From Fimbriimonadaceae bacterium (GTDB lineage: Bacteria; Armatimonadota; Fimbriimonadia; Fimbriimonadales; Fimbriimonadaceae): a stretch of 64,000 nt of DNA. A program made the translations under genes and the position numbers. Shown here one piece after another: positions 1-10,044 of this stretch (the first letter of the stretch is position 1; every line of letters starts with the position of its first letter). Below the pieces are notes generated by a model that saw only the letters and a program-made list of their open reading frames with translations, was not told the DNA's origin and did no database searches. Location of the stretch: NCBI GenBank assembly GCA_024710805.1, contig JANJUB010000073.1, positions 1 to 64,000 of the forward strand. The letters run 5' to 3'.

Positions 1-86
1 ACGGCGCCGCCGTTCCTGAGCCCGCGACGATGGCCATTCTTGGCCTCGGTGTGGCTGCTCTCGCTCGCCGACGCGCTCGCAAGTAA
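1..86 (+). CDS. PEP-CTERM sorting-signal protein, C-terminal fragment (gene truncated by window edge)
   Basis: Frame from position 3 reads GAAVPEPATMAILGLGVAALARRRARK*, stop TAA at 84-86; identical to the C-terminus of the minus-strand gene at 164-898. Confidence 0.85.
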   Translation, partial: GAAVPEPATMAILGLGVAALARRRARK

Positions 87-109
87 GACTCTCTATTTGG
101 AGGGCCAAG

Positions 110-141
110 GTCGCCTCCTCGCCGTTAGGCGAGGGGGCGAC
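110..141. terminator. Hairpin between two convergent PEP-CTERM genes, likely bidirectional terminator
   Basis: GTCGCCTCCTCGCC-GTTA-GGCGAGGGGGCGAC, near-perfect stem at the centre of the larger inverted repeat. Confidence 0.6.
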
Positions 142-163
142 TCTGCCCTCCAAGGAGAGCGTC

Positions 164-898
164 TTACTTGCGGGCGCGTCGGCGAGCGAGCGCAGCCACG
201 CCGAGGCCAAGAATGGCCATCGTCGCGGGCTCAGGAACAGCGGCGCCGTTGATGCCCATGCTGGCTTCGCGGAACGTCGTCGCCGCACTCAGCATGCCCC
301 AGTTGGTGCCAATCGGGAGCCCGAAGCCGCCACCCGGATTGCGAGCCCAGCTGTCAGAAGCCTGCGCGAGCGAAGCTTGCTGGAACGACTGACCCCTGAC
401 ACCGAAGTCGGCGATGCCGGTCAGCGACACCAGATACGTGCCTGCCGCCAGATTCGTAACGCCGGTCGCGTCGCCAACGAAGTTGAAGATCTTGTTGGTC
501 ACGTTGGTGATTGACGCATTCACGATGGCGGAATACGCGATGTCTCCACCCACACTGGCGGCGCCAAACGTATGGTTCACCGAAGGCGTGCCCGAGAACA
601 CCGAGATCGTCAGGCGAGCTTGGTTGACACCACCCGAGATCCAGGTGCCGGCAGCAGCCTCGGTCATCCGAATCTGAACGTCGGTCAGATTGACCGCGCT
701 GCCAAACGTCACGACATTGCCAATGCCCGTCGTGAAGGTCGGGAAGTCGCCAAACTCCTGGTTGACAAAGTTGCCGCCGGTATCGTTGGCCTGAGCCAGA
801 TAGAGGTTGCCGGTGAGCTGGGCACTTGCCATGGCTCCCAGAACCGAAAATGCAGAGATGATCGCGAGTTTCTTCATACTGTTCTCCTCCCAAACCAA
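164..898 (-). CDS. PEP-CTERM sorting domain-containing secreted protein
   Basis: Signal peptide MKKLAIISAFSVLGAMASAQ; C-terminal VPEPATMAILGLGVAALARRRARK. Confidence 0.85.
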   Translation of the reverse strand: MVWEENSMKKLAIISAFSVLGAMASAQLTGNLYLAQANDTGGNFVNQEFGDFPTFTTGIGNVVTFGSAVNLTDVQIRMTEAAAGTWISGGVNQARLTISVFSGTPSVNHTFGAASVGGDIAYSAIVNASITNVTNKIFNFVGDATGVTNLAAGTYLVSLTGIADFGVRGQSFQQASLAQASDSWARNPGGGFGLPIGTNWGMLSAATTFREASMGINGAAVPEPATMAILGLGVAALARRRARK

Positions 899-1182
899 GA
901 GCAGCTTCTGCTCAAGTCATTGAGTGCGATCGAAGCAATCTTCGACCATCTACAGTGTAGTGCATGCGCCCAAAACGGAACGCTATTCTCGCTAAAGTCT
1001 AGTATCTTCACTAGGTAAAAGCGAGCGAAGGAGCGGAAAGGGGGGACTCGCAGTCAGCTCATTTGAGAGGCACCGGAAGGAGTGCATCCTACGGCTACAG
1101 CCGCCTTTGCCAGTGCGAGGCGTCCCGAACCAACATGAATGCAAACGCCATTCGAACTCGACATTCGTCACTTGCGCACTCG

Positions 1183-1767
1183 TCACCCCGCAATCTTCAA
1201 TCGTCTCTGCCACCACAACGCCACGGCGGTGCCCATCACGATGCCGACCGCCGCCCCGGAGACCACGTCCGTCGGCCAGTGAACGCCCCGGTAGATGCGG
1301 CTGAAACCCACCAGCGCCGCCCACACCCAACCCATTCGGCCAATCCAGGCGTAAGGCGTTCCCCGGCTGAGCCACCACAAGGTGGTGGCAATCCCGAAGG
1401 CCGTGGCGGTATGGCCGCTGCTGAAGGAGTTGAAGAAGAACGTCTCCTGAGGATTCGCCCATTCGAGGTTGGAAGGACGTTCTCGCGGCACGGCTTTCTT
1501 CATGGCCGCGTTCACCAGACCCGTCGCCCCGTAGGCGACCAGGAGCGGCCAAGTCAAGGCGGCGCGGGTTGGCGCGGATTGACTCGGAGTGGCGCGGTTG
1601 GCTAAACGGTCCCAACGAACCGTGCAGACCAGGATCAGCAGAATCTGAACCCACCCCAGCCCGGTTGATGAGATCACAAAGAAGATCGCGTCGAGAACTG
1701 GATGATTCAGGCCGAGATGGATGGACCGAATCGCTTCTTGGTCAAAGCGCCACAGTCCATCCATCAA
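1183..1767 (-). CDS. PAP2-family phosphatase
   Basis: Multi-TM protein with KKAVPRERPS, SFSSGHTATAF and SRIYRGVHWPTDV, the PAP2 signature motifs. Confidence 0.88.
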   Translation of the reverse strand: MMDGLWRFDQEAIRSIHLGLNHPVLDAIFFVISSTGLGWVQILLILVCTVRWDRLANRATPSQSAPTRAALTWPLLVAYGATGLVNAAMKKAVPRERPSNLEWANPQETFFFNSFSSGHTATAFGIATTLWWLSRGTPYAWIGRMGWVWAALVGFSRIYRGVHWPTDVVSGAAVGIVMGTAVALWWQRRLKIAG

Positions 1768-1780
1768 TGATCAGCGCACC

Positions 1781-2869
1781 TTAGAGGGTGCCACGGAGGG
1801 CCTGCTCCCTCTCGATGCTCTCGAAGAGCGCCTTGAAGTTGCCCTTGCCGAAGCTCTTCGCCCCCTTGCGGTGGATGATTTCGTAGAAAAGCGTCGGGCG
1901 ATCGGTCACCGGCTTGGTGAAGATCTGCAGCAGGTACCCCTCGTCATCGCGGTCCACGAGGATGCCAAGTTCGGCGAGCACATCGATGTCCTCGTCGATC
2001 TGTCCTACACGATCCGTCAACATGTCGTAGTAGCTGCGCGGGACGCTGAGGAACTGGATTCCCCGCGCCCGGAGGCGGCTCACCGTGTACACGATGTCGT
2101 CGGTGCGCATGGCGACATGTTGCACGCCTGGGCCACCAAAGAACTCGAGATACTCGTCGATCTGGCTCTTCTTCTTCCCCGGTGCAGGCTCATTGATCGG
2201 GAATTTGACTCGGCCGTTGCCGTTCGCCATCACCTTCGACATGAGCGAGGTGAAGTCGGTGGAGATGTCGTTATCGTCGAACGAAATCAGATTCTTGAAG
2301 CCGAGGACATCCTCGTACCACTTGACCCATACGTTCATCTTGCCGAGCTCGACGTTGCCGACGCAGTGGTCGACTTCGATGAGGCCGATCGGGTCGCCGG
2401 GTTGGTTCTCGCTTCGGAAACCGGGCAGGAACGGACCCTTGTAGTGGTCGCGATTAATCAACGAATGGACGACGTTGCCATACGTGCGGATCGAGGCGAG
2501 GCGCACTTTCCCGTGGTCGTCTTCCAGCGTGTATGGCTCAGCGTAGCTGACCGCGCCGCGTTCGGTGGCCGCTTTCCAGGCCCAATCCACGTCGTCGACT
2601 TCGAACGCGATATCTTGCACAAAGTCGCCATGTTCGGCAATCAGCGGCGCCATCGGGTGGCCGGGGCGCACGGGAGCCGTGAAAACCAGTCGGAGCTCGT
2701 TCTGGTCGAGAACATAGGAGACTTCTTTCTGAGAGCCGGTTTCGAGTCCGGCGTACCCGGTAATGCCAAAGCCAAAGGTGTGCTGATAGAAGAATGCGGC
2801 CTGACGTGCGTTGTTTACATAGTGGCGCACGTGGTCGACACGACGGATCGGAAAGGTATCAGTGCTCAT
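1781..2869 (-). CDS. hppD: 4-hydroxyphenylpyruvate dioxygenase
   Basis: Two-VOC-domain protein with DHCVGNVELGKMNVWVKWYEDVLGF, FFGGPGVQHVAMRTDDI and LLQIFTKPVTDRPTLFYEIIHRKGAKSFGKGNFKALFESIEREQ. Confidence 0.95.
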   Translation of the reverse strand: MSTDTFPIRRVDHVRHYVNNARQAAFFYQHTFGFGITGYAGLETGSQKEVSYVLDQNELRLVFTAPVRPGHPMAPLIAEHGDFVQDIAFEVDDVDWAWKAATERGAVSYAEPYTLEDDHGKVRLASIRTYGNVVHSLINRDHYKGPFLPGFRSENQPGDPIGLIEVDHCVGNVELGKMNVWVKWYEDVLGFKNLISFDDNDISTDFTSLMSKVMANGNGRVKFPINEPAPGKKKSQIDEYLEFFGGPGVQHVAMRTDDIVYTVSRLRARGIQFLSVPRSYYDMLTDRVGQIDEDIDVLAELGILVDRDDEGYLLQIFTKPVTDRPTLFYEIIHRKGAKSFGKGNFKALFESIEREQALRGTL

Positions 2870-2987
2870 CGTTGTTTCCTTGCCTCAGTTGCTCGCCCCA
2901 ATTCCCACGCTGGAGATACGGTCGTTCGGGCAACGAAGAGCTTACGCCTATTATACGTCTGGCAAATCGCCTGTAACAAAAAATGAA

Positions 2988-3017
2988 GGGCCCGCGATCG
3001 GTTTCGATCGCAGGCCC
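2988..3017 (-). terminator. Rho-independent terminator of the PEP-CTERM gene
   Basis: GGGCCCGCGATCG-GTTT-CGATCGCAGGCCC; followed on minus strand by TTCATTTTTTG. Confidence 0.7.
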
Positions 3018-3036
3018 AGAGTATCTAACCGCTTGA

Positions 3037-3657
3037 CTACTTGCGTCGTCGTCGGGCGAGAGCGGCCAATCCGAGGCCAAGGGCGGCCATGGTGGCAGGC
3101 TCCGGTACGGCAGACGCGTTGTCGACGTACTGGTGCAGAGTCGTCGTGCCCGTGGTGAACGGCCTCGTCATCCGGAGTCCAACGCTGTAGGACCCGGAAG
3201 TGGTCGGAGTGAACGTTCCGGTCACAGTTCCGCGAATCGTCTGACCCGCATTGATCGTGCCCACGGCGAAGGTCGAGCCCACGAAAACGCTGTTCACGAC
3301 CGCCGTGAACACGCCGCCTTGAGAGTTGCCGCCCGAGGTACCACTGTGGTTTGCCGCAACATTGTAGCTGAACACATAATTGGTTCCCGCGTTGAGGTTC
3401 AGCATCTGGACAAGCTCGATTCCCTCCTGGATACCAGACGAAAACGTGACCTGGCCGACGCGGAAGTGTCCAGCTCGGCTGGGAACTCCCGCCACCGTCT
3501 CGAACACTTGAACGTCTTGAACGGCAGTCATACCGTTTGCCGTCGGATTGATGGTCCAACCGGTCAAGTCCCCGGTCTCAAAACCTGGGTTCGTGAACAG
3601 ATTCGCCGAGGCCGCAACTGACGCGGCCAACATGATGCTTACGATTCCAACTTTCAT
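3037..3657 (-). CDS. PEP-CTERM sorting domain-containing secreted protein
   Basis: Start at MKVGIVSIMLAASVAASANLF (internal to the 283-aa ORF); C-term VPEPATMAALGLGLAALARRRRK. Confidence 0.85.
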   Translation of the reverse strand: MKVGIVSIMLAASVAASANLFTNPGFETGDLTGWTINPTANGMTAVQDVQVFETVAGVPSRAGHFRVGQVTFSSGIQEGIELVQMLNLNAGTNYVFSYNVAANHSGTSGGNSQGGVFTAVVNSVFVGSTFAVGTINAGQTIRGTVTGTFTPTTSGSYSVGLRMTRPFTTGTTTLHQYVDNASAVPEPATMAALGLGLAALARRRRK

Positions 3658-3758
3658 GAGATAATCTCCCTCCAGAGCACTCGGTTGCTGAGCGTTCCCT
3701 AGCATAAGACAAAAACATCTCAAAATGTTAGGAAATCGCCGAAATCCCCGCAAAACTA

Positions 3759-5243
3759 CTAGTCCATGTGGAGCAGTTCGGGCTGGCTCTTGTTCACCGC
3801 GGCCATACGCCCGACTTCGACCCCACCCTCGAAGGGATCGCGCCCAACCTCTTCGGGCACAGGAATCGGATAATCGCCATTGAAGCATGCAAGGCAGAAC
3901 TCACCCTCGGGGCGCCCGACTGCCCGAACCGCGCCGGGAATCGAGAGATACCCAAGCGACGTCGCGCCAATATGATCGCGGATTTCGTCGAGGGTCATCC
4001 GCGCGGCGGCGAGCTCGTCTTTGGAGCACATGTCGATGCCGTAGAAACAGGGCCACTTGATCGGCGGCGCGGTGATGCGGACATGAATTTCCTTCGCACC
4101 CGCCTCAAACAGGAGCCGAACGATCTGCTTCGTGGTCGTGGCACGCACGATGGAATCGTCGACGAGGATGATCCTCTGACCGCGGATGACCGGCACCAGC
4201 GGCGTCAGCTTCATCCGAACACCGCGTTCCCGGAGCTTCTGGTCGGGGGCGATGAACGTGCGGTGGATGTAGCGGCTCTTCATCATGCCCTCGCGGAAAG
4301 GGATGCCGCTGGCCTGCGCGTAGCCAATGGCGGCGGGAACGCCGCTATCGGGCACGGGAACAACGAGATCCGCCTCGACTGGGTGCTCGACCGAGAGTTG
4401 AGCCCCCATGCGCTCCCGGGCCGAGTAGAGGAGCGTGCCATACATCTCCGAGTCAGGACGAGCAAAGTAGATGAACTCGAAGAGACACATCGCCTTGCGG
4501 GCGGCGGGGGCGCCTTGCGCGAACCTCATCCCATCGGCATCGATGACGACCATCTCGCCGGGCTCGAGTTCGTGCTGGACCACGCCATCCACTGGGGCAA
4601 AGGCGCAGCTCTCGCTCGCCACCATAAAACCGCCTTCAGGAAGCGTGCCCGCGACGAGTGGACGTACCCCGTTCGGATCGCGGAAGCCAAGCAGCATCCC
4701 GGGCACGAGCACCGTACAACTGTAAGCTCCCTTGAGTCGTCGCATCGCGGCGGCAACGGCATGCTCGGGGCCAAGGTGCATATTGCGCACGAGCAACCGC
4801 GCAATCAGCTCTGAGTCGCTGCTGGAATCGAACACTTCCCCTTCGGCCTCGAGTTCGTGTCGCAGGGATACGGTGTTGATGAGGTTGCCATTATGGGCAA
4901 CGGCGATATCGCCGACCACGCTCTGGCAGAAAATCGGTTGGGCGTTGCGAAGAGCGCTCGCCCCGGTAGTGGAATAACGGGTGTGGCCGACAGCCATCGT
5001 CCCGGGAAGTCCGCTCAGGATGGATTCGTCAAAGACCTGGCTCACAAGGCCCATGTCCTTGTGCATTCGGACCAAACCACCGTCGCTGACCGCGATGCCC
5101 GCGCTCTCTTGGCCGCGGTGTTGAAGCGCAAAGAGCCCGAAGAAGGTGAGACGGGCGGCCTCTCGCCCCGGCGTGAACATCCCGATCACCCCACACTCTT
5201 CTTTCGGCGATTCGTCTTCGGTCCAGGCTTGAGGCGACTCCAC
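3759..5243 (-). CDS. purF: Amidophosphoribosyltransferase
   Basis: ECGVIGMF nucleophile N-terminus, LQHRGQESAGIAVSD, GHTRYSTTG, ILVDDSIVRATTTKQIV PRPP-binding motif. Confidence 0.96.
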   Translation of the reverse strand: MESPQAWTEDESPKEECGVIGMFTPGREAARLTFFGLFALQHRGQESAGIAVSDGGLVRMHKDMGLVSQVFDESILSGLPGTMAVGHTRYSTTGASALRNAQPIFCQSVVGDIAVAHNGNLINTVSLRHELEAEGEVFDSSSDSELIARLLVRNMHLGPEHAVAAAMRRLKGAYSCTVLVPGMLLGFRDPNGVRPLVAGTLPEGGFMVASESCAFAPVDGVVQHELEPGEMVVIDADGMRFAQGAPAARKAMCLFEFIYFARPDSEMYGTLLYSARERMGAQLSVEHPVEADLVVPVPDSGVPAAIGYAQASGIPFREGMMKSRYIHRTFIAPDQKLRERGVRMKLTPLVPVIRGQRIILVDDSIVRATTTKQIVRLLFEAGAKEIHVRITAPPIKWPCFYGIDMCSKDELAAARMTLDEIRDHIGATSLGYLSIPGAVRAVGRPEGEFCLACFNGDYPIPVPEEVGRDPFEGGVEVGRMAAVNKSQPELLHMD

Positions 5244-5297
5244 TCATGGAGTATGACGCGTCCGCGGAGCCGAGAGACTCCGCGGACGCCGAAATGC

Positions 5298-6095
5298 TTA
5301 CTGGTCCAGGCCGTTCCAGAAGCGATCTGCAGGGGTGGCCAGCTGATCGATCGAGGTCGCCTTCACGTGCGAGTCGAGCCAGCCGACGTTGACGAGCTTC
5401 TTGCTGAAGCGGGGCCACAACTGCCCTTGGGCGGTCGCGGTTCCCGGCGCGCCGTACCAGCGTGACGGCGGTTCGATGCGCGCATATCCGATCGTGGTGG
5501 TGATGGTGCCGCCGCCGGGTCGCGCGCGGTCCTTCATCGTGGCTTCCGCATAAGCGACGGTGGTCGAGGTCGAGCCGATCGCCGAAGTGGACATGCCGAT
5601 GTAGTGGAAGGGGGTGGGGTTACCGCCGTTCGGATCCGGGCTGTTGACGGTGATGTTGAGGTAGCGGAAGTTGTAGCCGTAGCTCGGGTTCGCTCCCAAG
5701 ATGTAGTAGTAGAGCTCATTGGCCTTGTCGAAGCGGCCCCGGCCCTGGCTGTCAGCCAGAACGGGGTCCTCGGCACGGTCCGCCGGGCAGATGAAGATCT
5801 CCTCGTTCTTGGTGTAGGGCAGGAGGAGCGTGGGCCAGTAGTAGAAGCCTTGCGTGGTCGGCAGGCTTTGGTTGTTCGGGTCGTAGTAGTACAACGCCGG
5901 AGTGGTGTCGTCGTAGTCGTTCAGGTAGAGGTTAAGGGCGGTTCCGATCTGACGGCTGTTGCTGAGGCTCGACGTCTTCTTGGCCGCAGTCTTGGCCTGA
6001 GCGAAGACCGGGAAGAGGATCGCGGCGAGGATCGCGATGATCGCGATCACGACGAGCAGTTCGATTAGGGTGAATGCACGTAGACGCATGCACAT
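5298..6095 (-). CDS. Prepilin-type N-terminal cleavage/methylation domain protein
   Basis: [29 protein letters not shown]-terminus; [12 protein letters not shown]-terminal H-X9-DG-type tail. Confidence 0.85.
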   Translation of the reverse strand: MCMRLRAFTLIELLVVIAIIAILAAILFPVFAQAKTAAKKTSSLSNSRQIGTALNLYLNDYDDTTPALYYYDPNNQSLPTTQGFYYWPTLLLPYTKNEEIFICPADRAEDPVLADSQGRGRFDKANELYYYILGANPSYGYNFRYLNITVNSPDPNGGNPTPFHYIGMSTSAIGSTSTTVAYAEATMKDRARPGGGTITTTIGYARIEPPSRWYGAPGTATAQGQLWPRFSKKLVNVGWLDSHVKATSIDQLATPADRFWNGLDQ

Positions 6096-6393
6096 ATTTC
6101 ATCTCTTTGCACGCGATTCATGTCGGAAATTCAGGCTATTCCTTGTCCAGGATGATGATCTTTACTAAACTCAGACATCCCAGATAAGGAACCATCAAGA
6201 TACGGCCCTGATAGACAACGGAGGTACCCTTTCGTGTCACCACAGATGTTCCGCCAACCTACAATGCGCTCCCAAAGGCAAGCCCTAAGATCACTGTCCT
6301 AAATAATATGGACAAATGTTGTTACCAGTTACGCTGCAACGAGGGGTTTTCACCTCATGCTTCAGAGTATCCTAGAAGTCGAGGTGTGTTCAG

Positions 6394-6999
6394 ATGATGA
6401 ACTACAAAGTGCCTTTTATTGTATTGGGGATTGGATGCACGGCTCTCGCAGCGCCTGTCTTGTTCAGCAACGTTATCGTTGCCGCGCCGCCTCTTTCGGT
6501 CGGTGCAACATGGGTAACGCTGGGCAACTCGATTAGCTTCAACCTGCCGAATGCGATTGTCGGCGATCCGGTTGCACCTTTGCGAGCGGGAACGCTGAAC
6601 ATCCAGTTCGACGGATTTGCCCCTGCGCCGGCAATCGGCAATGAGGTCGGGATCAACCTTGGAACGGCGATCTCGGGGTCGGGAACGATCTTCTTCCAGG
6701 AGCAGATTTTCGAGCTCGATCCGCTGGGCAACGAGGTGGCGGGCGGGCCGATTGGCGTGATTGAACACGTGTTCTTGCCCGGTGGCCCGCTCACTTGGTC
6801 CGCCATGATCACGTTCAACCGACCGGTCGAGCGCTTCCGCGCGAAGAAGTTCTTCACGCTGTCGGCAGTCGACACTGAAGTTCTCGACCTCGCCGCGGTT
6901 GGACTGGTGAATCAGAACATCCAGTTGGTACCGGAGCCGGCCACGATGGCCGCGCTCGGCATCGGCGTAGCCGCTTTGCTGCGTCGCCGACGCAACTAG
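6394..6999 (+). CDS. PEP-CTERM sorting domain-containing secreted protein
   Basis: Hydrophobic N-terminus; C-term VPEPATMAALGIGVAALLRRRRN. Confidence 0.85.
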   Translation: MMNYKVPFIVLGIGCTALAAPVLFSNVIVAAPPLSVGATWVTLGNSISFNLPNAIVGDPVAPLRAGTLNIQFDGFAPAPAIGNEVGINLGTAISGSGTIFFQEQIFELDPLGNEVAGGPIGVIEHVFLPGGPLTWSAMITFNRPVERFRAKKFFTLSAVDTEVLDLAAVGLVNQNIQLVPEPATMAALGIGVAALLRRRRN

Positions 7000-7019
7000 G
7001 CGACTCCCCAACACAGAAG

Positions 7020-7048
7020 AGGGCCGTGATTCAGCGAATCACGGCCCT
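7020..7048. terminator. Bidirectional terminator hairpin between convergent genes
   Basis: AGGGCCGTGATTC-AGC-GAATCACGGCCCT perfect 13-bp stem in the gap between stops at 6999 and 7058. Confidence 0.7.
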
Positions 7049-7057
7049 ATTGGCTTC

Positions 7058-8533
7058 TCAGAGCACGATCCGAGGGGAGATCGGCTTTCGGTTACCTTCC
7101 CCGTCGAACCGATCCACGAGCTCGCCGCCCTTGAGTTCGATGCCCTGAGGCGTACGATCGATCGTGGGTTGCTTGGCGAACGTCACCACGTTGTTGACCC
7201 GGCCCGTTTCGGCATTGAAGGCGATGAAGGCCCCCTTGAGGCCCGTGATACTGCCCACAACGCTGATCTGGGCGAAGTTGTTCGATTTCGTGTAGTGAAG
7301 CTTGGTGAGGTTGTCGCAACTGAGCTGATAGACGACGTTCGGATCACCATCTTGCGATACCCGCTGAAGGGTCATGGAGGCGCGGGTTGTGGCGTCGGCA
7401 AGGACCACCGACGGCGTACGGCTGTTCTTGTCAGTGAAAAGCAAGACAGCGGCTCCCGACGCGTAGTTCCCTGCCCCTACAAAGGTCCGGAACGTGGGAC
7501 TCGGTGCCCACGCCGCCTCGCTATTCGTATTGGCGAGTTGGCGGATCGTGCTGGTGATATTGTAGTTCTTGTCGTAGATTGCCAGCGTCGTGCTGCCCAG
7601 GGTGCCTACCCGAGCTCCGACAAGCGTGGTGCCGTCCGGCGAGAAGGTGAGACTTCGGGCATAGTCGCCCGACACTAGGTCGTCCCGGATCGGCTGGACC
7701 GTCGAGCCGATCTTGCTGAGCGGCGCGACTCCCCAGTAAGTCTTCATTTCGGCCTGGGAATAGTAGCGCAGGTAAACGTTGTCGCGCGAGTTATCCAGGG
7801 TCGCGCTCTCGATGTTGTGGTTGGCAAAGGAGAACTGGTTCTGCTGCACCAGCGTTCCCGATAGCGTGATCGTGAACACGTTGGGGTTCGTCAAGAATCC
7901 GTTCTGCGCGTAGAGCGCCTTGTCTTCGGTCAGGCAGCCGAAGATGCGCGTCTGCTGTCCCGCTGAGGTGAGCCGGTTGACCAGACCCGTCCCGTTCACA
8001 TTGACCACCGAGAGCGTGTCGGTGTTGCTGCGATACACCACTGCCCGCGTAGAGGTTGGTGTCAGGCAGAAGTTGGCAACATCGTTCAGCACGGTGGTTA
8101 CGGCCCCGCCCGCCATCGCCACGCGCTTCAGGTTCCCGCCTTCGATGAAGTAGCACCAAACCCCGTCGTGGCTGACGATGATCTGAGTGACCGTAAGCGC
8201 CAGGCTCGCGAGCAGGCGAGGATTGCTGCCGTCGGGTTCGCATGCCCACAGCTCGTCGCCCCGGATGCTCTGCATCGAAAACACAAGTTCGGAGTCCGCG
8301 ACCGATGGGTTTGTGTCAGACCAGTACGCCTTTGTGATGGCCCCCGTGAATCCATAAACCGAGAGGCCGCCTCCGACACTGTCAAAGAGCGGCTCCCTGA
8401 GTTGGCCGGCGAGGCGGACCTGCCCGGCACCCACCTCGGGTTCCGGAGTCCCTGCACCGGTTCCGCCTCCGCCACCACAACCGACCACAAAGAGAGCGGC
8501 GACCGCCCACGAGACGAAACCCCAATGTTTCAT
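7058..8533 (-). CDS. Lipoprotein with TolB-like beta-propeller, paralog family member 1
   Basis: Lipobox FVVGCGGGGG; YGFTGAITKAYWSDTNPS; C-terminal LTKLHYTKSNNFAQISVVGSITGLKGAFIAFNAETGRV shared with three neighbours. Confidence 0.75.
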   Translation of the reverse strand: MKHWGFVSWAVAALFVVGCGGGGGTGAGTPEPEVGAGQVRLAGQLREPLFDSVGGGLSVYGFTGAITKAYWSDTNPSVADSELVFSMQSIRGDELWACEPDGSNPRLLASLALTVTQIIVSHDGVWCYFIEGGNLKRVAMAGGAVTTVLNDVANFCLTPTSTRAVVYRSNTDTLSVVNVNGTGLVNRLTSAGQQTRIFGCLTEDKALYAQNGFLTNPNVFTITLSGTLVQQNQFSFANHNIESATLDNSRDNVYLRYYSQAEMKTYWGVAPLSKIGSTVQPIRDDLVSGDYARSLTFSPDGTTLVGARVGTLGSTTLAIYDKNYNITSTIRQLANTNSEAAWAPSPTFRTFVGAGNYASGAAVLLFTDKNSRTPSVVLADATTRASMTLQRVSQDGDPNVVYQLSCDNLTKLHYTKSNNFAQISVVGSITGLKGAFIAFNAETGRVNNVVTFAKQPTIDRTPQGIELKGGELVDRFDGEGNRKPISPRIVL

Positions 8534-8556
8534 GCTCGGATTATGAGACCTTGGCG

Positions 8557-10038
8557 CTATCTCAGCGTGATCTTCTCTCCGACTGGCTTGCGCGTGCCGG
8601 CTCCATCGAAGTGATCGACCATCTCGCCGCCCTCAAGAACGATCCCTTGCACCGTTCGATCCACGCTCGGCTTCCTGGTAAACGTGATGACGTTGCTGAC
8701 CCGGCCCGTCTCGGCGTTGAACGCGATAAAGGCCCCCTTGAGCCCGGTCAGGCTACCGATCACGCCAACTTGAGCGAAACTGTTCGACTTGGTGTAGTGC
8801 AACTTGGTCAGGTTGTCGCAGTTCAGTTGGTAGATCAGGGTGCCGTCGTTATCGTCGGAAATCCGGGTCAACGTCATGGACGCCCGAGTCGTACAGTCCG
8901 CAAGAACAACCGCGGGTGTCCGGTTGCTCTTTTCCGAGAACATGACCATCGCGGCACCGCCCGCATAGTTGCCCGCTCCGACCAGCGTTCGGAAGGTTGG
9001 TGCAGGTGCAAATGCGGCCTGGGCGTAGATGAACGAAACGCCAGAGACCCGACTGAGAACCTCATACTGGTCGGACGCAAATGAGAGCCACGCTCCAGTA
9101 GGAGAGCTCTCTACGACCAGCATCTTCGAGTTATCCGGCAGAAACTGCATCGACTGGAAGAAAACGTTGGGATCTAGGTTAGTCCGCAGCGTGTAGAGGT
9201 ATCCGCCTGTGCCGGTGAACCTCATGACATGCCAGCGGCGCTCGGTCGACACCCCATCAAACGTTCGGTAGTACAGATTCTCCCGCTTGGCGTCAATCAC
9301 CCCATGAGCAAACGAGGTGTTATCGGGAAATCCGATGACGAGATCATTGAACACCGGACCACTGATCGAAAAGACGCGCAGTTGTGGGTTCGTCGTGTTC
9401 TTGTCCCGCACAAAGTAGACATTGACTTCCGTCGATGCCCCAATGATATCGGTATCGACGGGAAGACCAGAGACTCGATTCACGAGTCCCGATCCATTCG
9501 CATTGATCACTGATAGAGTCTGGGCCGCGGGCCTAAAGACGACAACTTTCGCGCCGCTTGGGCTCAGACAAAAGTCTGCAACGTCAGCAAGCAACGTGGT
9601 TGGGATACCACCGCTCATTGGAACACGCTTGAGAGTGGCTCCTTCGACGAAGTACGCCCATACCCCGTCCGGGCTGACCGCGACTCTCTCGGCAAAGTCG
9701 GTGAGCCCGGTGATCACTCGCGGGTTAGAGCCATCAAGCTCCATTGCCACGACTTCGGCACCGCGTGCCGTTCGAGTGCCGACGACGATTTCGCCTTCCT
9801 CGGCTGTTGGATTCGTATCGCTCCAATACGCCTTAGTGATCGCCCCTGTAAAGCCGAATACCGCTAACCCACCGGGCGTGGTGGCCGCAATCTGATTCGA
9901 CATCTTGCCAGCGACGCGAATCTGAGAGCCACCAACTTCAGGGTCGGGGCCAATCGAAGCGGGCGAACCTCCGCCACCGCAGCCCACGGCACCTGCAAGC
10001 GCGAGAGCGACAATCAGCAATCCTAGGCCTTTCATCAT
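8557..10038 (-). CDS. Lipoprotein with TolB-like beta-propeller, paralog family member 2
   Basis: Lipobox AGAVGCGGGG; FGFTGAITKAYWSDTNPT; LTKLHYTKSNSFAQVGVIGSLTGLKGAFIAFNAETGRV. Confidence 0.75.
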   Translation of the reverse strand: MMKGLGLLIVALALAGAVGCGGGGSPASIGPDPEVGGSQIRVAGKMSNQIAATTPGGLAVFGFTGAITKAYWSDTNPTAEEGEIVVGTRTARGAEVVAMELDGSNPRVITGLTDFAERVAVSPDGVWAYFVEGATLKRVPMSGGIPTTLLADVADFCLSPSGAKVVVFRPAAQTLSVINANGSGLVNRVSGLPVDTDIIGASTEVNVYFVRDKNTTNPQLRVFSISGPVFNDLVIGFPDNTSFAHGVIDAKRENLYYRTFDGVSTERRWHVMRFTGTGGYLYTLRTNLDPNVFFQSMQFLPDNSKMLVVESSPTGAWLSFASDQYEVLSRVSGVSFIYAQAAFAPAPTFRTLVGAGNYAGGAAMVMFSEKSNRTPAVVLADCTTRASMTLTRISDDNDGTLIYQLNCDNLTKLHYTKSNSFAQVGVIGSLTGLKGAFIAFNAETGRVSNVITFTRKPSVDRTVQGIVLEGGEMVDHFDGAGTRKPVGEKITLR

Positions 10039-10044
10039 CAGATC

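Noticed and set aside
1063-1605. 180-aa plus-strand ORF
   Set aside because: Antisense to the PAP2 phosphatase and R/P-rich without motifs.
1721-2986. 421-aa plus-strand ORF
   Set aside because: Antisense to hppD, which has unmistakable family motifs.
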